Below are positions 6,838 to 13,472 of a stretch of 14,960 nt of DNA, piece by piece. Source of the DNA: Lichenicola sp964245345 (GTDB lineage Bacteria; Pseudomonadota; Alphaproteobacteria; Acetobacterales; Acetobacteraceae). Position 1 is the first letter of the stretch. Every line of letters begins with the position of its first letter. The notes below the pieces were generated by a model. It worked only from the letters and a program-made list of their open reading frames with translations, did not search any database and was not told the DNA's origin. The position numbers and the translations under genes were made by a program. The stretch lies in assembly GCA_964245345.1 (NCBI GenBank), contig CAXTMS010000070.1, positions 1 through 14,960 of the forward strand. Direction: 5' to 3'.

Positions 6838-7760
6838 ACTTGAACCGTGTTCAAGATCGTGCCCGGCGTCACCGGACGCCCGCGCAGGAACGCGTCCGCG
6901 TCCAGCACCGCCCGGCCGGGCCATTGCAGACGGTCGATGCGAAGCGCGCCACGACCGCAGGCGACCGTCAGCCGATTGTCCAGGGTTGTGCCAGGGATCG
7001 TGCCGTCGTCCGGCCGGTCGACCGGCGTCGCGGCGACGATCTTGATCGCGGTCTCGCCAAGACGCGCCACGGCACCCGGCCACGGGGTCATCGCCCGCAC
7101 CCGCCGACCGAGCGACCACGCGTCCTCCCGCCAGTCGAGCCGGCCATCGGCGCGCGTCAGGCGTGGCGCGTAGGAGGCGAGCGCGTCGTCCTGCGCCACC
7201 GGCGCACGCGGATGGGCCAGCGCGTCCACGATCATCCGGCTGCCGAGCGCCGCCAGCGCGTCGTGCAGCGCTTCGAACCCGTCATCCGGGCCGATCGGCA
7301 CCGCTGCGCGCTCCAGCATCGGCCCGGTGTCGAGCCCTTCCTCCATCTGCATGATCGTGACGCCGGTTTCCTGGTCGCCGGCCAGGATCGCCGCCTGGAT
7401 CGGCGCGGCACCGCGCCAGCGCGGCAACAGGCTCGCATGGATGTTGAAGCAGCCGCGCGCCGGCGCCGCCAGCATGGGAGCCGGCAGGATCAGCCCATAC
7501 GCCGCCACCACCGCGGCGTCCAGCGCCAGGGCCGCGAACGCCCGCTGCGCCGCCTCGTCGCGCTTGAGCCGTGCGGGCGTGCGCACCAGGAGGCCGAGCC
7601 GCTCGGCTTCTTCCTGCACCGGCGAGGCCCGCACCGCCTGGCCGCGTCCGGCGGGACGGGGCTGCTGGCTGTACACCGCCACGACCTCGTGGCCGGCCTG
7701 GTGCAGCGCGCGCAAGGCTGGCACCGCGAAGGCGGGGGTGCCCATGAAAGCGATCCGCAT
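6834..7760 (-). CDS. fmt: Methionyl-tRNA formyltransferase
   Basis: Fmt formylates the amino group of Met-tRNA(fMet) using 10-formyltetrahydrofolate, producing the initiator tRNA. The product is 308 residues, the typical length. The N-terminal Rossmann-type domain starts MRIAFMGTPAFAVPAL; the tRNA-contacting loop is SQQPRPAGRGQ (31-41). The catalytic residues are N106 and H108 in CFNIHASLLPRWRGAAPIQ and D144 in MEEGLDTGPML. The C-terminal OB-like domain follows from about residue 205 (LTRADGRLDWR, RAMTPWPGAV). The ATG at 7760 lies 5 bases after the def stop with an AAGGG-like site inside def. The def-fmt order is the classic bacterial pairing, linking formylation with its later removal. Confidence 0.97.
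   Translation of the reverse strand: MRIAFMGTPAFAVPALRALHQAGHEVVAVYSQQPRPAGRGQAVRASPVQEEAERLGLLVRTPARLKRDEAAQRAFAALALDAAVVAAYGLILPAPMLAAPARGCFNIHASLLPRWRGAAPIQAAILAGDQETGVTIMQMEEGLDTGPMLERAAVPIGPDDGFEALHDALAALGSRMIVDALAHPRAPVAQDDALASYAPRLTRADGRLDWREDAWSLGRRVRAMTPWPGAVARLGETAIKIVAATPVDRPDDGTIPGTTLDNRLTVACGRGALRIDRLQWPGRAVLDADAFLRGRPVTPGTILNTVQV
6839..6855 (-). promoter_or_regulatory. Hairpin immediately before the truA start
   Basis: CTTGAAC (6839-6845) and GTTCAAG (6849-6855) form a perfect 7-bp inverted repeat with a 3-base loop. In the mRNA its 3' arm ends one base before the UUG start of truA, inside the last codons of fmt, where a Shine-Dalgarno site would normally lie. A ribosome finishing fmt would melt it, so it could make truA translation depend on fmt translation. 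The structure is seen; the role is inferred. Confidence 0.45.
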
Positions 7761-7765
7761 CGGGG

Positions 7766-8299
7766 TCAGCCCTTGCCTTTTTGTTCCTTGGCCAGCCGGC
7801 GCATGATCATGTTGCGCTTCAGGCTGGACAGGTGGTCGACGAACAGCACCCCGTCGAGGTGGTCGATCTCGTGCTGCAGGCAGGTGGCGAGCAGGCCGTC
7901 CGCGTCGAGCTCCTGTTGGCGCCCGTCGAGGTCCTGGAACCGCACCCGGACGCTTTCCGGCCGCACCACCTCGGCGTACTGGTTGGGCAGGGACAGGCAG
8001 CCTTCCTCGCGGCTGACCAGCTGGTCGCTGACACGGACGATCTCCGGGTTGATCAGGGTGATCGGCGCCCGGACCTGGTTCTCGTGCAGGTCGACGATGG
8101 CGAAGCGGAGGTCGTGCCCCACCTGCGGCGCCGCCAGCCCGATCCCCGGCGCCATGTACATCGACTCGTACATCCGTGGCAGCAGCGCGCGCAGCAGGGG
8201 AGCGTCCTCGGGACGCACCGGCCGCGTCTTGCGGCGGAGCATCGGATGCGGCGCGACCAGGATCTCGATCGGCGCGTCCGCCGACGGTGCATCGTTCAT
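7766..8299 (-). CDS. def: Peptide deformylase
   Basis: Def removes the formyl group from the N-terminal methionine of nascent proteins at the ribosome, using an active-site Fe(II) or other divalent metal. The product is 177 residues. All three family motifs are intact: GIGLAAPQ (52-59), EGCLS with metal-binding C101, and QHEIDHLDG with metal ligands H143 and H147 and catalytic E144. LLRALLPRMYESMYMAPG before motif one and the LSSLKRNMIMRRLAK tail fit bacterial type 1 deformylases. I chose ATG 8299, which gives a normal N-terminus; an in-frame ATG at 8398 would add 33 Ala/Arg/Pro-rich residues and overlap the hsp20 promoter region, so it is less likely. No good Shine-Dalgarno site precedes 8299. 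It is first gene of def-fmt-truA and divergent from hsp20. Confidence 0.97.
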   Translation of the reverse strand: MNDAPSADAPIEILVAPHPMLRRKTRPVRPEDAPLLRALLPRMYESMYMAPGIGLAAPQVGHDLRFAIVDLHENQVRAPITLINPEIVRVSDQLVSREEGCLSLPNQYAEVVRPESVRVRFQDLDGRQQELDADGLLATCLQHEIDHLDGVLFVDHLSSLKRNMIMRRLAKEQKGKG

Positions 8300-8371
8300 G
8301 CCGGCGATGTAGCGACCGCGCGCGCGATCCGCCAGGGCGCGCGGGAGCGGGACGGCGGCCCTGGCAAGCGG

Positions 8372-8400
8372 CTTGCAGGGTGGATCGGCCGACGCCATAT
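8372..8400 (+). promoter_or_regulatory. Candidate heat-shock (sigma-32) promoter of hsp20
   Basis: CTTGCA (8372-8377), 17 bases, then CCATAT (8395-8400). This resembles the alphaproteobacterial sigma-32 pattern (CTTG in the -35, CCCAT-like -10) and sits 64 bases before the hsp20 start in the 165-base divergent region with def. The match is by eye; the promoter of def on the other strand is not evident. Confidence 0.4.
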
Positions 8401-8406
8401 CGGTCC

Positions 8407-8431
8407 AGCCGGAACGCTTCGGGTTCCGGCT
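8407..8431 (+). promoter_or_regulatory. Leader hairpin upstream of hsp20
   Basis: AGCCGGAAC (8407-8415) pairs perfectly with GTTCCGGCT (8423-8431), a 9-bp stem with a 7-base loop GCTTCGG. It would lie at the very 5' end of a transcript from the candidate promoter at 8372-8400 and 16 bases before the ribosome binding site. It could stabilise the mRNA or affect translation; it does not itself cover the ribosome binding site. Confidence 0.45.
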
Positions 8432-8447
8432 CATCCGTCTCGCTCCC

Positions 8448-8456
8448 AGGAGGAGG
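8448..8456 (+). promoter_or_regulatory. Strong ribosome binding site of hsp20
   Basis: AGGAGGAGG, a repeated perfect Shine-Dalgarno sequence, ends 8 bases before the ATG at 8465. It is the strongest such site I see in the window and fixes the hsp20 start. Confidence 0.75.
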
Positions 8457-8464
8457 CTCACGCC

Positions 8465-8965
8465 ATGTCCGGAAGACTGTTCGCCTCGCCGATGTTTCTC
8501 GGCTTCGACCACCTCGAGCAGATGCTCGAGCGGGCGTCGAAGACCTCGTCGGACGGTTATCCCCCCTACAACATCGAGCAGACCGCCCCGGCGGGCCTGC
8601 GCATCACGCTTGCCGTTGCCGGCTTCTCCATGGACGACCTGCAGATCACCCAGGAGGACAACCAGCTGGTGATACGCGGCCGCCAGACCGACGACGCGCA
8701 AGGCAGGGTGTTCCTGCATCGCGGCATCGCCGCCAGGCAGTTCCAGCGCGCCTTCGTGCTGGCGGAGGGGATCGACATCACCGGCGCCTGGCTCGACAGC
8801 GGCCTGCTGCACATCGACCTGGCGCGGCCGCAGCCCGAGGTCCGGGTGAAGCGGATCGAGATCTCCAAGGGTCCCGAGCGCGCACGTGACGCGGTGGCGG
8901 GACGCGGCGCCGAGGTGGTGCAGGCGCGTCCGGCCCGAGTGATCCGTGCCGCCGCGGAAGAATGA
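8465..8965 (+). CDS. Small heat-shock protein (Hsp20/alpha-crystallin)
   Basis: Small heat-shock proteins form oligomers that hold unfolding proteins for refolding by DnaK/ClpB. This one has 166 residues. An N-terminal arm (MSGRLFASPMFLGFDHLEQM) is followed by an alpha-crystallin domain at about 32-133: PYNIEQTAPAGLRITLAVAG, the DNQLVIRGRQ strand, FLHRGIAARQFQRAFVLAEG and the conserved GLLHIDLARP (GxLxIxL type). The C-terminal extension 134-166 is Arg/Ala-rich and longer than usual; its VRVKRIEI segment gives I/V pairs of the sort used for oligomer contacts. This resembles the IbpA-like class A proteins of alphaproteobacteria. The start is fixed by the strong ribosome binding site. DUF1150 follows after 97 bases, a familiar alphaproteobacterial pair. 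A leader hairpin and a sigma-32-like promoter lie upstream. Confidence 0.95.
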   Translation: MSGRLFASPMFLGFDHLEQMLERASKTSSDGYPPYNIEQTAPAGLRITLAVAGFSMDDLQITQEDNQLVIRGRQTDDAQGRVFLHRGIAARQFQRAFVLAEGIDITGAWLDSGLLHIDLARPQPEVRVKRIEISKGPERARDAVAGRGAEVVQARPARVIRAAAEE

Positions 8966-8983
8966 ACCGCTGGCGGCAACGCC

Positions 8984-9000
8984 TTAACCGTTCTATTACC
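8984..9000 (+). promoter_or_regulatory. AT-rich patch with CtrA-like half-sites before DUF1150
   Basis: The 97-base gap between hsp20 and the DUF1150 gene holds TTAACC (8984-8989) and, 6 bases on, TTACC (8996-9000), in otherwise very GC-rich DNA. TTAA-N7-TTAA is the alphaproteobacterial CtrA consensus; here the spacing and second half are imperfect. It may instead be part of a promoter for DUF1150. Weak evidence. Confidence 0.2.
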
Positions 9001-9062
9001 AGAATGACCGGAAATGGCGGCGTCGCCCGAGCGGGGCGCCGTCCTTGGCTGAAGGACCGCAC

Positions 9063-9308
9063 ATGACAAGCCTGATCAACAAGCAGGGTCGCGACACCGG
9101 CCTGCGCGACATACGCCAGCTCACCGTTCGCGAGCTCCAGGCCCTGGGCGTCAGCCAGCTGGCCTACATCAAGTCGGTGACGGTGGACGGCGAGGCGGCG
9201 TTCTCCATCCACGCCGCCGACGGCACCCAGATGGCGCTCACCGGCGATCGCGAGGTGGCGCTGGCGGCGGTGCGGCAGCACGAGATGATCCCCGCCCTGG
9301 TGCATTGA
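9063..9308 (+). CDS. DUF1150 family protein
   Basis: Small protein of 81 residues from a family of unknown function confined largely to alphaproteobacteria. The recognisable part is TVRELQALGVSQLAYIKSV followed by DGEAAFSIHAADGTQMAL and the tail DREVALAAVRQHEMIPALVH. No signal peptide, membrane segment or catalytic motif is visible. The ATG at 9063 is chosen because GAAGGA (9051-9056) lies 6 bases upstream; a TTG at 9045 in the same frame would add six residues. It lies 97 bases after hsp20 on the same strand. The association of DUF1150 with Hsp20 genes in related genomes suggests a stress role, but nothing in the sequence shows it. It faces hpf tail to tail with a 19-base gap. Confidence 0.85.
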   Translation: MTSLINKQGRDTGLRDIRQLTVRELQALGVSQLAYIKSVTVDGEAAFSIHAADGTQMALTGDREVALAAVRQHEMIPALVH

Positions 9309-9318
9309 CCGGCCGCGG

Positions 9319-9339
9319 GGCCCCAGCTCAGGCGGGGCC
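9319..9339. terminator. GC hairpin between convergent DUF1150 and hpf
   Basis: GGCCCC (9319-9324) pairs with GGGGCC (9334-9339) around a 9-base loop that contains the hpf stop codon. The position between two convergent genes only 19 bases apart suggests a shared terminator. There is no T-run on either side. Confidence 0.3.
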
Positions 9340-9924
9340 GCCGTCCGGATCCAGCCAGGCAACGTGGCCGTCCGCGCGTCGATACACCACGTTGATCCCG
9401 CCGCTGGCGCTGTTGCGGAACATCAGCACCGGCCGATCGGCGAGGTCGAGCTGCATCACGGCCTCGCTGACGCTCAGGGTGCCGATCTGGGTTTCCTGCT
9501 CGGCGACGATGGTGGCGTAGGCAGCGGGCCGGGTGGCGAGGGTGCCGTCGCTTTCGAAGCGGGTGTCGTCTTCTGGCCTGAGGATGTACTGCCTGCCGAT
9601 CTCCGGGCGGCCGCGCCGCGCCAGCGCCCTGGCGTGGTCGTTGACCCGGCGGCGGTAGCGACGAAGCCGCCTGGCGATGTGTTCGGCGGCGTCGTCGAAC
9701 GAGCCGTGCGCGTCGGCGCCCTCGCCCTCGCCGCGCACCACCAGCCCCCGTCCGGCATGCACGTTGATGTCGCAGGTGTAGAAGCTGCGGGCGCGGCCGA
9801 AGCACACGTTGGCCTCCAGCGCTTGGCCGAAATACCGTTCCGCGATCGTGTCCAGGTGGTGCGTCACCCGCATCCTGAGCGCATCCGACAGGTCGATCTG
9901 GCCGCCCGCTACGCTGATCTGCAT
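9328..9924 (-). CDS. hpf: Ribosome hibernation promoting factor, long form
   Basis: Long-form HPF binds the decoding centre of idle 30S subunits and pairs 70S ribosomes into 100S dimers in stationary phase or stress. The product is 198 residues. The N-terminal S30AE domain spans about 1-105 (MQISVAGGQIDLSDALRMRV, then YTCDINVHAGRGLVV and FDDAAEHIARRLRRYRRRV). A linker rich in charged residues follows. The C-terminal dimerisation domain covers about 134-192 (TQIGTLSVSEAVMQLDLADR, VLMFRNSASGGINVVYRRADG), with the usual TLSVSEAVMQLDL signature. GGAG lies about 8 bases before the ATG at 9924. It follows rpoN by 78 bases, a common order; ptsN, often next, is absent here, and DUF1150 faces it instead. 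That 78-base gap shows no obvious promoter. Confidence 0.96.
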   Translation of the reverse strand: MQISVAGGQIDLSDALRMRVTHHLDTIAERYFGQALEANVCFGRARSFYTCDINVHAGRGLVVRGEGEGADAHGSFDDAAEHIARRLRRYRRRVNDHARALARRGRPEIGRQYILRPEDDTRFESDGTLATRPAAYATIVAEQETQIGTLSVSEAVMQLDLADRPVLMFRNSASGGINVVYRRADGHVAWLDPDGGPA

Positions 9925-10002
9925 GCAATCCGCTCCGGCTTGGGGAGGACGATCCGCCCGAACGGTCCGGCGCGGCGCACACGGACATGATGCCGAACCA
10001 CG

Positions 10003-11499
10003 TCAGGCCGAGACCGACTTCTCCCGCTTGCGTTGCACCGAACTCGGGATGCGCAACGCATCCCGATATTTGGCCACGGTCCGGCGGGCGATGTCCACGC
10101 CTTCCCGGCGCAGTGCCGCCACGATCGCGTCATCCGACAGGATCGACTGCGCGGTTTCCTGCGCCACCATGCCGCGTATGCGGTGGCGCACCGCTTCCGC
10201 GCTGTGGCTTTCGCCGCCGGCGGTGGCGGCGATCGCGGTGGTGAAGAAGTATTTCAGCTCGAACAGCCCGCGCGGCGTGGCGATGTACTTGTTGGCGGTG
10301 ACGCGGCTCACGGTGCTTTCGTGCATCTCCACCGCCTCGGCGATGTCGCGCAGGATCAGCGGGCGCATGTGGCCGATGCCGGCGCGCAGGAACCCGTCCT
10401 GCTGGCGCATCACCTCGCCCGCCACCTTGAGAATGGTCTGCGCGCGCTGGTGCAGCGAGCGCACCAGCCAGTTGGCACTGGCAAGGTGCTCGGACAGGAA
10501 CGCCCGGTCCTGCTTCGGCGCGCGAAGCAGCATCTTGGCGTGGAACGCTTCCGACACCAGCAGGCGCGGCATGGTGTCCGGGTTGAGCTCCAGCAGCCAG
10601 TCGCCGCCGGGGGCCGGACGCATCAGCACGTCCGGCACGATGGACATCGGCGGGGCGGCGTCGAAGCCGGCGCCGGGCTTGGGATCGAGCGCCCGGATCT
10701 CGGCGATCATGTCGGACAGGTCCTCGGCATCCACCGCGCACAGCAGCTGCAGCCGCTTCAGCTCGCGCCGCCCGAGCAGCTCCAGGTTGTCGAGCAGGAT
10801 GGCCATCGCCGGGTCGAGCCGGTTGCGCTCGGCGAGCTGGGCGGCGAGGCAACCGCGCAGGTCGGTGGCGAACAGCCCGACCGGGTCGAAGCGCATCATC
10901 CGCGCCCTGACCGCGGCGACCAGGGCGGGATCCGCACCGAGTGCCCGGGCCACGGTGGCATCGTCCACCAGCACCCTGCCGGCGCCGTCCAGCAGCGCGA
11001 TCAGGTGCGCCCCGATCAATCGCTCAGTCGGGTCGTGCAGGCCGAGGCGAAGCTGCTCGCCGAGATGGTCGCGCAGGGTGCGGGCAGGTGCCACCAGCTG
11101 CGCCGCGGCGTCGAGGTCCTCGAAGCTCCCGCCGCTCCCGGTCCCGCCGCGCTCGGCAGCGCCTTCCCAACTGGCGCCGTCGAACTGCTCGGCGTGGTCG
11201 GTGTCGAGCGGCGCGTTGCCTTCGGCCGGAAGCAGGCCGGTGTCCAGCGCGCCGTCCGCGGCAGGCAGCTCCCCGCCCGGCGGTGCGGTTCCGTCGACGC
11301 GCTGGTCGAGCGCCGGACGCTCCGGCGGGATGTCGGGGGCGTCGTCGCGCTCCAGCAGCGGGTTGCGCTCCAGCTCCTCCTCGATGAAGGCGGCAACCTC
11401 GATGTTGGAGAACTGCAGCAGCTTGATGGCCTGACGCAGCTGCGGCGTCATCACCAGGTTCTGTGTCTGCCTGAGCTCCAGCCGCGGTCCGATCGCCAT
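10003..11499 (-). CDS. rpoN: RNA polymerase sigma-54 factor
   Basis: Sigma-54 directs RNA polymerase to -24/-12 promoters, which open only with AAA+ activators. The product is 498 residues. Region I (MAIGPRLELRQTQNLVMTPQ to about 50) is the Gln/Leu-rich activator-response part. Region II, about 52-130, is acidic and Gly/Ala/Pro-rich with little conservation. The core-binding domain follows (about 135-330). The helix-turn-helix is near LRDIAEAVEMHESTVSRVT, and the RpoN box at 471-480 reads ARRTVAKYRD, where the canonical box ends in Glu; the change is conservative. The ATG at 11499 gives the standard N-terminus and is 9 bases after the lptB stop, with no evident Shine-Dalgarno site, so translation may lean on lptB. 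No sigma-54 activator is encoded in the window. Confidence 0.97.
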   Translation of the reverse strand: MAIGPRLELRQTQNLVMTPQLRQAIKLLQFSNIEVAAFIEEELERNPLLERDDAPDIPPERPALDQRVDGTAPPGGELPAADGALDTGLLPAEGNAPLDTDHAEQFDGASWEGAAERGGTGSGGSFEDLDAAAQLVAPARTLRDHLGEQLRLGLHDPTERLIGAHLIALLDGAGRVLVDDATVARALGADPALVAAVRARMMRFDPVGLFATDLRGCLAAQLAERNRLDPAMAILLDNLELLGRRELKRLQLLCAVDAEDLSDMIAEIRALDPKPGAGFDAAPPMSIVPDVLMRPAPGGDWLLELNPDTMPRLLVSEAFHAKMLLRAPKQDRAFLSEHLASANWLVRSLHQRAQTILKVAGEVMRQQDGFLRAGIGHMRPLILRDIAEAVEMHESTVSRVTANKYIATPRGLFELKYFFTTAIAATAGGESHSAEAVRHRIRGMVAQETAQSILSDDAIVAALRREGVDIARRTVAKYRDALRIPSSVQRKREKSVSA

Positions 11500-11508
11500 C
11501 GGAAAACG

Positions 11509-12282
11509 CTACAACGAAAACCTTTCCCCGAGGTAGACGCGGCGCACATCCTCGTGAGCGACCACCTCCTGCGGCGCGCCCTCCATCAGCACCTGGCCGC
11601 CATGCATGATGTAGGCGCGGTCGATGATCTCCAGCGTTTCGCGCACGTTGTGGTCGGTGATCAGCACGCCGATGCCGCGATGCTTGAGATGCGACACCAG
11701 GTCGCGGATCTCGCCCACCGCGATCGGGTCGATGCCGGCCAGCGGCTCGTCCAGCAGGATGTAGTTGGGCTGGCTGGCCAGCGCCCGGGCGATCTCCAGG
11801 CGCCGGCGCTCGCCGCCGGACAGCGCCAGAGACGGAGCGCGCCGAAGGTGGCCGATGCCGAACTCACCCAGCAGCCCGTCCAGCATGGAGTCGCGGCGGT
11901 CGGCGTCGGGCTCCACCACCTCCAGCGCCGCCATGACGTTCTGCTCGACGTTCAGGCCGCGGAAGATGCTGGCCTCCTGCGGCAGGTAGCCGATGCCGAG
12001 CCGGGCGCGCCTGTACATCGGCAGCTGGGTGATGTCGGCGCCGTCCAGGCTGATGGAGCCGGTGTCCGGCTGCACCAGGCCGACGATCATGTAGAAGGTG
12101 GTGGTCTTGCCGGCGCCGTTCGGCCCGAGCAGTCCGACCGCCTCGCCGCGACGCACGCTGATCGAGACCGCCTGCACCACCTCGCGCTTCTTGTAGGTCT
12201 TGCCGACGGCATGCGCGTGCAGGCCGTCGGTGTCGGCCGGACGGGACACGGGATCGAGGGAGCGCGGCGCCATCTTGTTCAT
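11509..12282 (-). CDS. lptB: LPS export ABC transporter ATPase LptB
   Basis: LptB is the cytoplasmic ATPase that powers extraction of lipopolysaccharide by LptFG and its passage through LptC and LptA. The product is 257 residues. Walker A GPNGAGKT is at 53-60, the Q-loop Q102 is in GYLPQEASIF, the signature LSGGE is at 154-158, Walker B YILLDEP at 174-180 and the switch His at 211 in ITDHNVRETL. The N-terminal 20 residues (MNKMAPRSLDPVSRPADTDG) extend beyond the usual start, and MAPRSLD at the fourth codon could be used instead. The ATG at 12282 overlaps the lptA stop (ATGA), so coupling favours this start. The gene order lptC-lptA-lptB-rpoN-hpf is common in proteobacteria. LptF and LptG are not in the window. 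Confidence 0.97.
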   Translation of the reverse strand: MNKMAPRSLDPVSRPADTDGLHAHAVGKTYKKREVVQAVSISVRRGEAVGLLGPNGAGKTTTFYMIVGLVQPDTGSISLDGADITQLPMYRRARLGIGYLPQEASIFRGLNVEQNVMAALEVVEPDADRRDSMLDGLLGEFGIGHLRRAPSLALSGGERRRLEIARALASQPNYILLDEPLAGIDPIAVGEIRDLVSHLKHRGIGVLITDHNVRETLEIIDRAYIMHGGQVLMEGAPQEVVAHEDVRRVYLGERFSL

Positions 12283-13472
12283 CGCTGCGCACCCGGCGGC
12301 GCCTTGGCCGACCCGCCGGCCGCGCCCTTGGCGCCGCCGCCGGCCTCGTTCGGCACGATCAGCCCCTGGACCCGGGCGCCCGGGTCCTCGGTCATGGTCG
12401 CGATGCCGGTATGCATGTTCACGATCGCCGCCGCGCCGTTCAACTGGTTCTGGCCCCTGGTGATGTGGACGTTGCCGACGATGCGCGCAATGCCGGTGTC
12501 CGGCACATAGACGCCGCGGTCGCCATACACGGTCTCGGTCTGGGTGCGCACCACCACGTTGCCGAACGCGTTGACCTTTTCCAGCTTGCCGCTGCTGCCG
12601 ATCGGGTCCTGGCCGTTGGCGGAGGTGGCGCCGGGAGCGGGCTTCGGCTGCTTCGCCTGCGGCGCGGCGCCCGGCTGCGGGGTCGGCGGCGCGCTGTAGC
12701 CGACCAGCACGTCGGCGCGGATCCGCCGGCCGTCGTTGGTGGTGACCACCGCGTCGCCGCGCCCGATGGAGATGCGCGTCTGCGAGAAGTACTCCATCTG
12801 GTCGCGCGCGGTGAGCAGGTCGGTGGGCGTGATCAGGCGCAGGTCGTGGCCGGTCAACACCATCACCGCCTGGTCGATGTCGTAGACGCCGTGGTCGCCG
12901 AACGCCTGCTGGGTGGCGGTGAAGATGTGCACGTGGCCGATCGCTTCCAGCCGGTAGATCTCGCTGGCCGAGGTGTCGTCGCCCGGCACCCCGCTCGAGC
13001 CGGGCCTGGCCGGGGACAAGGACGGGGCCAGCCCGGTCGGGTTCTCCGGCGTCGGATCCACCGTGCCGGGGGTCGCGGTGGCCGTCCCGGGGGGAGGAGG
13101 CGAGGCGAGCGGGTTGGTTGTTGCCGCCGCACCGCCGCCGGGCGAAGCGCCGGGGCCAGCCGTGCCGGGAAGCGCGCCGGACAAGGCAGCCGGGAAGGGC
13201 GAGGGAGCGCCGGGCCTGGCCCCCCCAGGGGGCGTCGGCTTCTTGCGGTAATAGGCGATCAGCCGGTCCGCGGTCACGGTGACGCCGCCACGCACCGCCT
13301 GCGCGCTGCCATAGGCGGTCACGGTCTGCGCGTTCTGGTTCCAGTCAAACCCGCCCACCGCCGTCACCGTCACCTGGCCGCCATGCGACAGGTCGATCTG
13401 CTGCGCGCGCACCGCGACCGGCGCCGTCACCAGCAGCGCTGCGGCCAGCATGGCGAGCCGGATCCGGATCAT
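12279..13472 (-). CDS. lptA: LPS transport periplasmic protein LptA, enlarged
   Basis: LptA forms the periplasmic beta-jellyroll bridge that carries lipopolysaccharide from LptC to LptD. This product has 397 residues, about twice the typical 170-200. Residues 1-23 are a signal peptide (MIRIRLAMLAAALLVTAPVA, cleavage likely after VRA). OstA/LptA-type beta repeats are recognisable in three blocks: 24-76 (QIDLSHGGQVTVTAVGG, TADRLIAYYRKK), about 171-258 (IYRLEAIGHVHIFTATQQAF, ARDQMEYFS) and about 297-374 (LEKVNAFGNVVVRTQTETVYG, VGNVHITRGQNQLNG). They are separated by a Pro/Gly/Ala/Thr-rich insertion at 77-170 and a shorter one at 259-296, with a Gly/Ala tail. GGGAA precedes the ATG by 7 bases; start and stop overlap lptC and lptB (ATGA both). 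Assignment by position and repeats is good. Confidence 0.9.
   Translation of the reverse strand: MIRIRLAMLAAALLVTAPVAVRAQQIDLSHGGQVTVTAVGGFDWNQNAQTVTAYGSAQAVRGGVTVTADRLIAYYRKKPTPPGGARPGAPSPFPAALSGALPGTAGPGASPGGGAAATTNPLASPPPPGTATATPGTVDPTPENPTGLAPSLSPARPGSSGVPGDDTSASEIYRLEAIGHVHIFTATQQAFGDHGVYDIDQAVMVLTGHDLRLITPTDLLTARDQMEYFSQTRISIGRGDAVVTTNDGRRIRADVLVGYSAPPTPQPGAAPQAKQPKPAPGATSANGQDPIGSSGKLEKVNAFGNVVVRTQTETVYGDRGVYVPDTGIARIVGNVHITRGQNQLNGAAAIVNMHTGIATMTEDPGARVQGLIVPNEAGGGAKGAAGGSAKAPPGAQR

Noticed and set aside
6839..6855. The CTTGAAC/GTTCAAG repeat as a LexA (SOS) operator
   Set aside because: Alphaproteobacterial LexA sites are direct GTTC-N7-GTTC repeats; this is a short inverted repeat inside coding sequence.
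8300..8398. 33-residue N-terminal extension of peptide deformylase from ATG 8398
   Set aside because: Not typical of the family and overlaps the hsp20 promoter region; not excluded completely.
8407..8456. ROSE-type RNA thermometer at hsp20
   Set aside because: No segment of the leader hairpin pairs with the AGGAGGAGG site, which is the defining feature.
10033..12510. Very long plus-strand open frame (825 codons) opposite rpoN, lptB and part of lptA
   Set aside because: It is antisense to well-recognised genes, rich in His/Arg/Gln/Val without any domain, and spans gene boundaries: the usual shadow frame of high-GC DNA.
12950..13250. Frameshift or gene fusion explaining the oversized LptA
   Set aside because: The frame is continuous, with recognisable LptA strands on both sides and low-complexity sequence between them; an in-frame insertion is simpler.
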